A stretch of 64,000 nt of DNA from Streptomyces sp. Edi4 (GTDB lineage Bacteria > Actinomycetota > Actinomycetes > Streptomycetales > Streptomycetaceae), in assembly GCF_040253615.1 (NCBI RefSeq), contig NZ_JBEJGY010000004.1:4278001-4342000 (forward strand), written 5' to 3'. Shown piece after piece: positions 41,101 through 48,287 of the stretch (position 1 is the first letter of the stretch; each line of letters starts with the position of its first letter). The notes beneath the pieces were generated by a model. The model was given only the letters and a program-made list of their open reading frames with translations, made no database searches and had not been told where the DNA came from. Position numbers and translations under genes: made by a program.

Positions 41101-41397
41101 TTGGTCCGGGAGCTTGTCGTACTCGCTGAGACTTCGCAGCCAGCGGCTGCCCGATCCGTACCGTCCCAGCAGCAAGGCCAGCCGGTGCAGTCGGCCGGCC
41201 ATCACGGTATCGCCGGGGCGCGGGACGACGTAGTGGGACAGCATTGACCACAAGCCGTCTACCGGCTCGTCGGGGAAGTGGTCCGCCAGGAAGGTCAGCC
41301 CGAGCTCGACGGCGAAGAACTCGCGCTTCTGCAGCGGCCGGACCGCATCCTGGGAGATGCCCTCGGCCTCCGACAGGTCTTCGTACCAGCCCGTCAC
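38113..41397 (-). CDS. DinG-like Fe-S helicase of the pPIWI-RE system
   Basis: 1094 residues from GTG 41397 (MTGWYEDLSEAEGISQ), whose GTGA overlaps the REase stop; the open frame runs back to 41583. Walker A is GLPNSGKTS (265-273) and the Walker B/DEAD box is LLIVDEADK (449-453). Between them lie cysteines at 354, 356, 379, 393 and 399 (YVSCNC, DFPCRER, NCPLLAICP), the position of the Fe-S cluster in XPD/DinG helicases. Motif III-like LLLSATSWAGDSATY follows at about 790. The predicted pPIWI-RE system includes a DinG-type helicase, so gene order, overlap and domains agree. It would unwind DNA or R-loops for the PIWI-like partner. Confidence 0.82.
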   Translation of the reverse strand: MTGWYEDLSEAEGISQDAVRPLQKREFFAVELGLTFLADHFPDEPVDGLWSMLSHYVVPRPGDTVMAGRLHRLALLLGRYGSGSRWLRSLSEYDKLPDQLRGFTRLQAGRQDEDEEIAAVHYKMRDPSALATRFELYRAVIDRPVPYAPLRVTKAAEPGEVYGFTNSFTGSDEMVTIPKVEIAVELRSLPLLTTRQRRPVRLTPRMLRKTAQRMDRVLANRPDIPERNFSGRLRKVAFQPWSPEMPGFRTKPTGFSVRGLVHGIGLPNSGKTSYALIGTYAAARRGRKVVLVLPSVSDCLQKAALFRALGVKAVPIFGAGSRFTHASGYWRGVLADHAPAFPTSADVAADYVSCNCLLEPFRDAPGGKRPPLLVKDFPCRERLLDVEGKQYNCPLLAICPVHRAEQEMTDADVWLTTPQALLVSWAQPVHARLRWLEAVQHWADLLIVDEADKVQQTLDDEFLQSQVLVAQGGSWWDQEVITAQNSLRSTGRRPLEDQRAMEYYRFKGKADDEVNLLYNALLEPDKDGGSARLRRHLHETYFSGHSLFNDLSRLLHGLSPNGEGPQEQEEKALEYYRRNFETFVFHTFDPVPGPLQAIVPDLENPALSDKELRKRVDAWLIETAEAAGGPAAVGRLSRYLPFARHLLRAAYHTSLLGSSYLRMATIRPAVERLLGLSRDEEFWSSRPPSDYDAFVPEALQGNMLAFQWLDNRAGSGDLRIFWVRGVGRWLLHHMHDLLAAEGIEGPNVLLLSATSWAGDSATYHVDVPVDFLLREPDEDRKAIARSRFHFRPARTPDGRLISPSGRLGDERQEAVRGVAASIAPPGGREGLLSSVLERLPPQRRKALLVAQSGNDARTMAEYLVSGTAFTAQHVVKDAETPGPHGIQRRDVHRFGLSEHDALTAAQLSIERAVNVLNTDGVAAFGAEFFLSRQHPPPDELDLAMGLSNRSSMAKLLDPLLAPTSIVRAAAGLRQESRMDWHTLVGRPVVFRRLRGRAHRAFVWNSITSMWQTICRSIRGGQPVEVYFCDPAFAPRHARFDTAADTANTSILIAMERALRDKIRPAEPVDERDRAAAEVLYELMLQCLENMDWEP

Positions 41398-42617
41398 CTC
41401 GCGCACGAGCCACCGCCTCGCCCCGCAAGTGCGCGCCTGATCTCCGTGAGCAGCTGCTTCTCGGTGACCACCTTGAAAGGGCGCGCGGCATCTGTGCGGC
41501 CGGCTAGCTCCGTGCGCAGGTCCGTCAGGTAGCCAGGGATTTGGGCGCGGTGCTCTGGCACCACGAGGAACCGCCGATCGCATTCAGGCTCGGCGGGCCA
41601 CCTGAACGACCTGGCCAAAAGAACCGGGCTGGCCCAGTCCTTCTCGTCCGTGCCCCATAGCTCACTCCGATTCCCCCTTCGGAGACGGAAGGACACGTCC
41701 AGCGCGTCGGGCTGGTCGGTGCCCAGCCACAACAGGGGCTCCAGCCCCAGTGCACGTACTCCCTCGCAGACGCGCAGTTCGAACACGCCAGGGTCGTGAA
41801 CGAACCGACGGGCACCGCGATGGAGCACCCAATAGAAGCCGAGAGTAGGTAGATGCAGACTCTCGGCGCTGGTGTCACAGCTCGGCGTGCCACAGCTCTG
41901 GTTCCGGTCCCCCAGGGCCTGCGGCAGCGGAACGCCGCACCGCCCGCAAACGGTCAGCGTCACACCGTTCTCGGCTGGCCGCCGCTCATAGGCAGTGCGC
42001 ACGAACTCCATCACATACGGTTCTCCGGCCTTCGGCCCCGCCGGCAGTTCCTGCTGCAGCGCCCGTACCTCGAGGTCGCTGATCACCGGCCGCTCGATAA
42101 CCAGGCGCCGCAGCCGCACGTAGATTTGCCAGGCATCGCGCGCTTCGCAGGCATTGGCTTCCACCACCAGCAGCAGCGCTTGGTGCACGCGCTGCTCTGC
42201 GATGTGGGCCTCGGGATCCCCCCAAGCGCCCCGCACAGCCTCCTCGGCGAACTCGCTCAGCTCCTCCCCGTCCAGCAGACACACGTCGCCATCGGCCGAT
42301 GAGAGAGCCATCCGCAGGGGCCACCGGCCCAACGGCATCCGGCACAGCTCCAGAACCGCGTAGTCATTGCGAGGCGGCTCAAGTCCTGCCCAGAAGAACC
42401 GCCACCACAGACGCGTTACAGCCTCCTGCCAGGCTCCTGGCAGGCCAGGGTCCCCCCTCTGCGCGCTGGACCAAGGAGTACGCGGCTGGCCGAGGCTCTC
42501 CAACCGTCGCTTCGTCTCGACGAGGCCGTGCGACAACAACGCGAGCAGGATGTAGTCGTCCTCCCACACTGCCGTACCGCGTTCTGGGCCGGCCTCGTCT
42601 GCGGTCAACGCAGACAC
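41394..42617 (-). CDS. REase-fold protein of the pPIWI-RE system
   Basis: 407 residues from GTG 42617, with GGGAGG eight bases upstream; the open frame runs back to 42707. The N-terminal two thirds are helical. A zinc-ribbon-like pair CGRCG (224-228) and CGTPSC (242-247) follows. The C-terminal nuclease domain has Glu 280 (VFELRVCEGVRALGLEPLLW), Asp 307 (DALDVSF) and TDEKDW (323-328), which fits the D...(D/E)xK active site, and ends near FLVVPEH. This matches the third gene of the predicted pPIWI-RE module (REase with Y/Z-type N-terminal domains). First gene of the operon: REase - helicase - PIWI, all with 4-bp GTGA overlaps. Confidence 0.72.
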   Translation of the reverse strand: MSALTADEAGPERGTAVWEDDYILLALLSHGLVETKRRLESLGQPRTPWSSAQRGDPGLPGAWQEAVTRLWWRFFWAGLEPPRNDYAVLELCRMPLGRWPLRMALSSADGDVCLLDGEELSEFAEEAVRGAWGDPEAHIAEQRVHQALLLVVEANACEARDAWQIYVRLRRLVIERPVISDLEVRALQQELPAGPKAGEPYVMEFVRTAYERRPAENGVTLTVCGRCGVPLPQALGDRNQSCGTPSCDTSAESLHLPTLGFYWVLHRGARRFVHDPGVFELRVCEGVRALGLEPLLWLGTDQPDALDVSFRLRRGNRSELWGTDEKDWASPVLLARSFRWPAEPECDRRFLVVPEHRAQIPGYLTDLRTELAGRTDAARPFKVVTEKQLLTEIRRALAGRGGGSCAR

Positions 42618-43029
42618 GCGGAAACCTCCCTGTCGACCTCGCGTACGTGCCGCCAGCGTTACAGGAAGGCTCGTGGTTCGTGGCGATCCCTCCCGAAACC
42701 CTCCCAATGGGTGACGTGCACTGCCCTTCCATCGTGCGTCCCACCAGGGCGCTTCGCACGTCGCCGTGGTGCGGTGCCGTCCGCCAGGCGGGAATGTCCT
42801 GGAACGCCTGGCTTTCGGTACCCGTCGTACTGGTCCGGCCCAGAGCCCACCACCAGATCGGCGATGCGCCCTGTCGCGCAGGGGGCTACCCGGGCCAGCT
42901 CAGCTGGCAGAGCACCGACGTGCGCCGAGAAGTTCGAGGTCTCAGGAGGAACGGCCGTTGCCGACTGTCGTGATCCGCGCCGTTACAGACAGTGGATTCG
43001 GCGTACGCGCGTTTGATTAGCCCTAGCCT
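42618..43029. other. Intergenic with tRNA-like D-arm
   Basis: 412 bp between the pPIWI-RE operon start and the 43030 gene. Around 42890-42925 a segment contains GCCAGCTCAGCTGGCAGAGC, which looks like a tRNA D-arm, followed at 42941 by GTTCGAGG, but the anticodon and T stems do not pair. It may be a decayed tRNA or attachment relic. No gene is supported. Confidence 0.45.
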
Positions 43030-43593
43030 TCAGGAGCGCCAGCGTTCGGGCGCGACGGCGTGGTGAGTCAGGAACCTCTCCATCGCGGGCGAAAGCGGCG
43101 GTTGGATCCGGAACTGCTTGCCGTACAGCTCCTCAAGGTCTGCCCACGCCTTATCGGCGAGGCCCTTTCCTCGTTCGAAGGGGTGAATCCAGAACCAGTC
43201 CAGCCAGCGTTCCCCGTCCTGGATGCTCAGCCCGGCAGCGCCGGCTGCGATTGGGAAGGTGGCTGTCACCCGCTGTGCGTCGAAGAGGACGACCTCGACT
43301 GTGGGGTCGTTGTTGTACAGGCGGCTGCGCTGTGCGGCGAAGGGCACGGAGTCGAAGCCCAGCTCTTGCTTGAAGTACTTCCCGAAGGTCTCCACGACCT
43401 TGCGTAGGCGCATGTCCCGCGTCGCGGGAATCAGTGTGCGTCCGCGTGGCTTGTCAGCTTGCAGCAGGGGGAACATCTCGATGGCATAGCGAACACGGCG
43501 TCCGTGGGGGCCGGGCCAGAAGGACTTGTACTCCTCCCGACGTTCGGCGAGAAGAGCCTCGCGATCGTCTGGGGACAGGTCGTCTATCGACAC
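43030..43593 (-). CDS. GNAT-like acetyltransferase-fold protein
   Basis: 187 residues from ATG 43593 (MSIDDLSPDDREALLAERRE). The central and C-terminal part (about 115-187) reads AGLSIQDGERWLDWFWIHPF, ERGKGLADKAWADLEELYGK, QPPLSPAMERFLTHHAV. The aromatic-His-Pro step followed by (R/E)RGKGLA is like the acetyl-CoA loop of GNAT and ESCO-type acetyltransferases, though the canonical Q/RxxGxG/A is altered to ERGKGLA. Substrate unknown. It lies between the pPIWI-RE operon and valS, on the minus strand, and may be the outermost gene of the island. Confidence 0.55.
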   Translation of the reverse strand: MSIDDLSPDDREALLAERREEYKSFWPGPHGRRVRYAIEMFPLLQADKPRGRTLIPATRDMRLRKVVETFGKYFKQELGFDSVPFAAQRSRLYNNDPTVEVVLFDAQRVTATFPIAAGAAGLSIQDGERWLDWFWIHPFERGKGLADKAWADLEELYGKQFRIQPPLSPAMERFLTHHAVAPERWRS

Positions 43594-43788
43594 GACACCA
43601 TCCTGCTACGTCGGCAAGCGGTCGCGGGAGATGTTCAGCCAATCGGTCAGCGTTCTTCGTTTCCTCCGACCTTCCCGGCGCTGTTGGTCCCATCCCGCCG
43701 GTGACTTCGACAGGGGGGCGAGGCTGGCGTATGCCCGCAGCTTCCAGGACCGCGCGTTTTCGCTGAAGTGGAGGGGTAGTCTAGGAGC

Positions 43789-43838
43789 TGGCCGCACGGA
43801 GGGTTCTTGGTCACACTTGAATTACATCCGTGCGGCCA
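43789..43838 (+). promoter_or_regulatory. Long hairpin in the valS leader
   Basis: Perfect 12-bp stem TGGCCGCACGGA / TCCGTGCGGCCA enclosing 26 nt (including GGTTCTTGGTCACACTTG). A -10-like TAGTCT lies at 43777-43782, so the transcript could begin right at the stem. It is 71 bp before the valS start. It may be an attenuator or a terminator of readthrough; no T-box specifier or T-box sequence is recognisable. Confidence 0.45.
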
Positions 43839-43909
43839 CTTCTGTGTCCTGGCCGTGGCCCGGCTTGCGCGCAAAAGTCAGGCGAGGTGACGGGTGTCAG
43901 GGCCATAGA

Positions 43910-46549
43910 ATGGCCGTCGTGACCGACAACACTCAGCGCCCCGACAGCGGGCCGAACAGCGCCCCAGAACTGCCGACTCAGTACGCGCCGGCCGAGGTAG
44001 AGGGGCCGCTGTACGAGCGCTGGGTAGAGCGCGGTTACTTCGAGGCCGACGCGAAGAGCGACAAGCCCCCGTACACCATCGTCATCCCGCCGCCGAACGT
44101 CACCGGCTCCCTCCACCTGGGCCACGCCTTCGAGCACACGCTGATCGACGCCCTCGTCCGCCGCAAGCGGATGCAGGGCTTCGAGGCACTGTGGCAGCCC
44201 GGCATGGACCACGCGGGCATCGCGACGCAGAACGTCGTTGAGCGGGAGCTCGCCAAGGAAGGCAAGTCCCGGCACGACCTCGGCCGTGAGGCGTTCGTCG
44301 AGCGGGTCTGGCAGTGGAAGGCCGAGTCCGGCGGTCAGATCGCCGGGCAGATGCGGCGCCTGGGCAACGGCGTTGCGTGGAGCCGTGACCGCTTCACCAT
44401 GGACGAGGGGCTCTCGCGCGCCGTCCAGACCGTCTTCAAGAAGATGTTCGACGACGACCTGATCTACCGCGCCGAGCGCATCATCAACTGGTGCCCGCGC
44501 TGTCTGACGGCCATCTCGGACATCGAGGTCGACTACCAGGACGACGACGGCGAGCTCGTCTCCATGACGTACGGCGAGGGCGAGGACACCATCGTCGTCG
44601 CCACCACCCGCGCCGAGACGATGCTGGGCGACACCGCGGTCGCCGTTCACCCCGATGACGAGCGGTACGCGCACCTCATCGGCAAGCAGATCAAGCTGCC
44701 GCTGACCGACCGTACGATCCCCGTCGTCGCGGACACACATGTGGACCCGGAGTTCGGCACCGGCGCCGTCAAGGTGACGCCGGCGCACGACCCGAATGAC
44801 TTCGCCATCGGCCAGCGCCACGACCTCGAATCCATCGAGGTCCTCGACGAGCGCGGCGTCATCACCGTCCACGGCCCCTTCGAGGGCCTGGACCGCTTCG
44901 AGGCCCGATCCGCGATCGTCGCCGCCCTGCGGGCCGATGGCCGGATCGTCGCCGAGAAGCGCCCCTACGTCCACTCCGTCGGGCACTGCTCGCGTTGCAA
45001 GACGACGCTGGAGCCCCGCCTGTCGATGCAGTGGTGGGTCAAGGTCGAGACGCTCGCCAAGGCCGCCGGCGACGCCGTCCGCGACGGCCGGGTCAATATC
45101 CACCCGGCCGACATGTCGCAGCGCTACTTCGACTGGGTCGACAACCTCAACGACTGGTGCATCTCCCGCCAGTTGTGGTGGGGCCACCGCATCCCCGTCT
45201 GGCACGGCCCGGACGGCGAGCTGATCTGCGTCGGCCCCGACGAGGAGCCGCCGACCGGCGAAGGCTGGACCCAGGACACCGACGTCCTCGACACCTGGTT
45301 CTCGTCCGGTCTGTGGCCGTTCTCCACGCTGGGCTGGCCTGAGCAGACCCCCGACCTGGAGAAGTTCTACCCGAACTCCGTCCTGGTCACCGGCTACGAC
45401 CTGATGTTCTTCTGGGTCGCCCGGATGATGATGTTCGGTCTGTACGCGATGGACGGCCAGCAGCCGTTCCACACGATCGCATTCCACGGCATGGTCCGCG
45501 ACGAGTTCGGCAAGAAGATGTCGAAGTCGTTCGGGAACACGGTCAACCCGCTGGACTGGATGGACAAGTACGGCTCCGACGCCCTGCGCTTCACCCTGGC
45601 CCGCGGCGCCAACCCGGGCGTCGACGTCCCGATCGGTGAGGACTGGGTCCAGGCGTCCCGCAACTTCGCCAACAAGATCTGGAACGCCACGCGCTTCGCG
45701 ATGATGAACGGCGCCACGGTCGAGGGCGACCTTCCGCCCACAGAACAGATGTCGGCGACCGACCGCTGGATCCTGTCGCGGCTCAACAAGACCGTGGCCG
45801 AGGCCGACGCGCTGTATGACGACTACCAGTTCGCCAAGCTCGCCGACGCCCTCTACCACTTCGCGTGGGATGAGGTCTTCGACTGGTACGTCGAGTTGTC
45901 GAAGACGACGTTCTTCGCGGGCGGCGAGCAGGCCAAGGTCTCGGCACGTGTCCTGGGCGAGGTCCTCGACGTCACCCTGCGCCTCCTGCACCCGGTCGTC
46001 CCCTTCGTCACCGACACCCTGTGGACGACGTTCACCGGGCGTGAGTCCGTCGTGATCGCGGACTGGCCGAAGGACTCGGGCTTCCGCGACGATGCGGCCG
46101 AGGAGGAGATCGAGCTGGTCCAGCGGGTCGTCACCGAGGTCCGCCGGTTCCGCTCCGACCAGGGCCTCCAGCCGGGCCAGAAGGTTCCGGCCCGTCTGAA
46201 CCTGGACGGCACGGCGCTCGCCCCGCACGAGGCCGCCATCCGTCAGCTGCTCCGTCTTCAGCCGGAAGGCGAGAGCTTCAGTGCCACGGCATCGCTGCCG
46301 GTCGCCGGCGCGGAGGTCGCGCTCGACCTGTCGGGCACGATCGACGTCGCCGCGGAGCGCAAGCGCCTCGCCAAGGACCTGGCGGCCGCCGAGAAGGAGA
46401 AGGCCCAGGCGGAGGGCAAGCTCGGCAACGAGGCGTTCCTGGCGAAGGCCCCGGACAACGTGGTCGACAAGATCCGCACTCGTCTCGCGAAGGCGGAAGA
46501 GGAGATCGTCCGGCTGCAAAACCAGATCAACAGCCTGCCCGCCGCGTAG
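43910..46549 (+). CDS. valS: Valyl-tRNA synthetase
   Basis: 879 residues from ATG 43910; GTG 43919 is an alternative. Class Ia synthetase: HIGH motif as PPPNVTGSLHLGHAFEHT, editing domain (about 200-350) with TTRAETMLGDTAVAVHPDD, WWGHRIPVWHG, KMSKS as KKMSKSFGNT, an anticodon-binding helical domain, and a C-terminal coiled coil (AAERKRLAKDLAAAEKEKAQ). It looks complete and functional, and codon use is typical. It stands between accessory genes, not in a typical core neighbourhood (valS is usually near folC), so a second chromosomal copy is possible. Followed by a strong terminator. Confidence 0.96.
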   Translation: MAVVTDNTQRPDSGPNSAPELPTQYAPAEVEGPLYERWVERGYFEADAKSDKPPYTIVIPPPNVTGSLHLGHAFEHTLIDALVRRKRMQGFEALWQPGMDHAGIATQNVVERELAKEGKSRHDLGREAFVERVWQWKAESGGQIAGQMRRLGNGVAWSRDRFTMDEGLSRAVQTVFKKMFDDDLIYRAERIINWCPRCLTAISDIEVDYQDDDGELVSMTYGEGEDTIVVATTRAETMLGDTAVAVHPDDERYAHLIGKQIKLPLTDRTIPVVADTHVDPEFGTGAVKVTPAHDPNDFAIGQRHDLESIEVLDERGVITVHGPFEGLDRFEARSAIVAALRADGRIVAEKRPYVHSVGHCSRCKTTLEPRLSMQWWVKVETLAKAAGDAVRDGRVNIHPADMSQRYFDWVDNLNDWCISRQLWWGHRIPVWHGPDGELICVGPDEEPPTGEGWTQDTDVLDTWFSSGLWPFSTLGWPEQTPDLEKFYPNSVLVTGYDLMFFWVARMMMFGLYAMDGQQPFHTIAFHGMVRDEFGKKMSKSFGNTVNPLDWMDKYGSDALRFTLARGANPGVDVPIGEDWVQASRNFANKIWNATRFAMMNGATVEGDLPPTEQMSATDRWILSRLNKTVAEADALYDDYQFAKLADALYHFAWDEVFDWYVELSKTTFFAGGEQAKVSARVLGEVLDVTLRLLHPVVPFVTDTLWTTFTGRESVVIADWPKDSGFRDDAAEEEIELVQRVVTEVRRFRSDQGLQPGQKVPARLNLDGTALAPHEAAIRQLLRLQPEGESFSATASLPVAGAEVALDLSGTIDVAAERKRLAKDLAAAEKEKAQAEGKLGNEAFLAKAPDNVVDKIRTRLAKAEEEIVRLQNQINSLPAA

Positions 46550-46568
46550 CCTCCAGTCAGACAGTGAA

Positions 46569-46600
46569 GCGAGCCCCGGACGTGTTTGTCCGGGGCTCGC
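46569..46600 (+). terminator. valS terminator
   Basis: Perfect 13-bp stem GCGAGCCCCGGAC / GTCCGGGGCTCGC with a 6-nt loop, 19 bp after the valS stop and followed by GCATTTG. It also separates valS from the convergent glycosyltransferase gene. Confidence 0.9.
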
Positions 46601-46623
46601 GCATTTGCTGGGGCGGTCTCCCG

Positions 46624-47547
46624 TTACGGGATGCCCAGGCCCTCGAAGGGGCTAGCCAGAGAGAAGTCCCGCTGGCGGGCGACGGCAAGGGCCTGGTCGA
46701 GGTCGTACTCGGCCATGCGGATCAGGTCGACGAGCCGGGACGGCTTCGAGGCGAGAACGTCGCGCGTGATGTCCTCAGCGGAGTCGTCGCGGTTGAGGCG
46801 GTCCCGGAATAGGTCGAGGTTCTTCTCTACCACCAGCAGGGTCATATCGAACTCGGAGACCTCGGCGTTGGAGACCCTTCGCGTGCTCGTGTGGACCCGG
46901 TACTCATGGAGGGGACCGGCGATGCACACGATGTTGTTGGCCTCGCCTCGGCGAAAGCGCCCAGCGAGGAGGTTCACGGCGAACGCCCAGTCCCCCCACT
47001 TCCGCACGCGCGGGTCGTAGAGGCCACCGCGAATCGCATCGTCGCGGCGGTAGACGATCGAGGTGGGCACGTGGTGCTTGCGCAGGATCAGCTCCTCGCG
47101 GCACGGGTAGGAGGAGATGGTGAGCCCGTCAAAGTCGCCGATCATCCGCGACATGGTGTGGACGAAGGCCACGTGCGGGTGCGTCTTCAGGAACCTGACG
47201 GCGCGGTCCGGGTAGCTCCCGGACTTCAGCAGCTCCGGGGCCGTGGCCAACCGGTCGTCGGCGTCGAGTTGCATCACGTACTTGAAGCTCGCGGCATCGA
47301 TGCCGGCGTTCCTGGCAGCATGGTGGCCGCTGTGCTCCTTGCGGAGGACGCGGACCTCGGCGCGCTCAGCGCACAGCGAGATGGCACGCAGCGTCTGCTG
47401 GTCATCGGAGCCGTCGTCCACGATCACGACTTCGTATGGGAAGGCGTGGGGTTGCTGGATGAGGGATTCCACGGCTTCGACGAGGTAGTCCCCGGAGTTG
47501 AAGCAGGGGATAACGAAGCTGATTCCCTCGGGCATGCTCGACTGCAT
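46624..47547 (-). CDS. Family 2 glycosyltransferase
   Basis: 307 residues from ATG 47547 (MQSSMPEGISFVIPCFNSGD), with GGGAGA upstream. GT-A fold: FVIPCFNSGDYLVEAVESLI, VVIVDDGSDDQQTL, HHAARNAGIDAASFKYVMQL then DADDRL (the DxD metal site). The acceptor domain includes YDPRVRKWGDWAFAVNLLAG. It transfers a sugar from a nucleotide donor, acceptor unknown. It is the last gene of a three-gene minus-strand cluster (oxidoreductase, methyltransferase, glycosyltransferase) with gaps of 20-45 bp, so it is probably co-transcribed. The longer open frame upstream is antisense noise. Confidence 0.9.
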   Translation of the reverse strand: MQSSMPEGISFVIPCFNSGDYLVEAVESLIQQPHAFPYEVVIVDDGSDDQQTLRAISLCAERAEVRVLRKEHSGHHAARNAGIDAASFKYVMQLDADDRLATAPELLKSGSYPDRAVRFLKTHPHVAFVHTMSRMIGDFDGLTISSYPCREELILRKHHVPTSIVYRRDDAIRGGLYDPRVRKWGDWAFAVNLLAGRFRRGEANNIVCIAGPLHEYRVHTSTRRVSNAEVSEFDMTLLVVEKNLDLFRDRLNRDDSAEDITRDVLASKPSRLVDLIRMAEYDLDQALAVARQRDFSLASPFEGLGIP

Positions 47548-47567
47548 GGCTTTCTCCCTGTCCCTGA

Positions 47568-48242
47568 TCAGGCTGTCCGGTTGGCTGCGATGACGGTGGC
47601 TCGGATCGCTTCGAAGCAGTTGAGCCCGGTTCTGCTGTCTTGCTCCGCGTGCTTGGACCAGAACAGCGTGAGGTCCCAGTCCTTGTAGATCCGCTCGATG
47701 TCGCGTCGGAAGGACTCTGGGGTGTAACCAGCCTCCCCTTCGATACGGAGCAGTTGGCCGTCTGCGGATCTGCGGGTGATCGCCGTGAAGACTTCGAGGT
47801 AGTGGTAGTTCCCCCCGCCTGCATGAGCGACCGCGCTCGTGAGGAGGGCCTCGACGCTGGGTCTTGCGAGGTAATGCAGGACGTCCTTGGCGACGATGAC
47901 CCCGAACTTCTGGTCGATGGTGAAGTCCTCGGCGAGGCACTGTCGGGGTTCGATCCGGTGGGCCCAATCGCCTGCGCCGTTGAGGCGGCGAAGAAGCGGG
48001 TCGCAGGGGATCTGATCGACAGCAACCACTCGGAACCCTGCGCGCGCCAAGGCAATGGCGTAGGTCCCGGCCCCGTATCCGAGATCCAGGGCGACACGTG
48101 GGGTCGCCTCGGCGATGGACTCCAGGAGGGTGTTGAAACGCTCCGAAGTGGCGGCCTGGAGGTTCTCCGCGGTGTTGCGTCCCCGCTGGATCGCGTCCGT
48201 ATAGAAGGCGCGAACGGATGCTCGCGAAACTGGCCCGGTCAT
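47568..48242 (-). CDS. Class I SAM-dependent methyltransferase
   Basis: 224 residues from ATG 48242, with GAGGAG upstream. Rossmann methyltransferase: motif I VALDLGYGAGTYAIALARAG, post-I VVAVDQIP, motif II region FGVIVAKDVLHYL, later GGGNYHYLEVFT. Resembles small-molecule or lipid/sugar methyltransferases. Substrate unknown. It lies between the Gfo/Idh-type gene and the glycosyltransferase gene in one operon, which suggests modification of a sugar or an amino-acid-linked metabolite. Confidence 0.9.
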   Translation of the reverse strand: MTGPVSRASVRAFYTDAIQRGRNTAENLQAATSERFNTLLESIAEATPRVALDLGYGAGTYAIALARAGFRVVAVDQIPCDPLLRRLNGAGDWAHRIEPRQCLAEDFTIDQKFGVIVAKDVLHYLARPSVEALLTSAVAHAGGGNYHYLEVFTAITRRSADGQLLRIEGEAGYTPESFRRDIERIYKDWDLTLFWSKHAEQDSRTGLNCFEAIRATVIAANRTA

Positions 48243-48287
48243 GGGTAACTCCTCTGTCGCTCGGGTGGTTTGGAGCGGTCGGCACGC

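Noticed and set aside
42890..42955. Possible tRNA gene beside valS
   Set aside because: The D-arm-like part is good, but the anticodon and T stems do not pair and no acceptor stem closes it.
43811..46519. 902-codon minus-strand open frame
   Set aside because: Shadow of valS.
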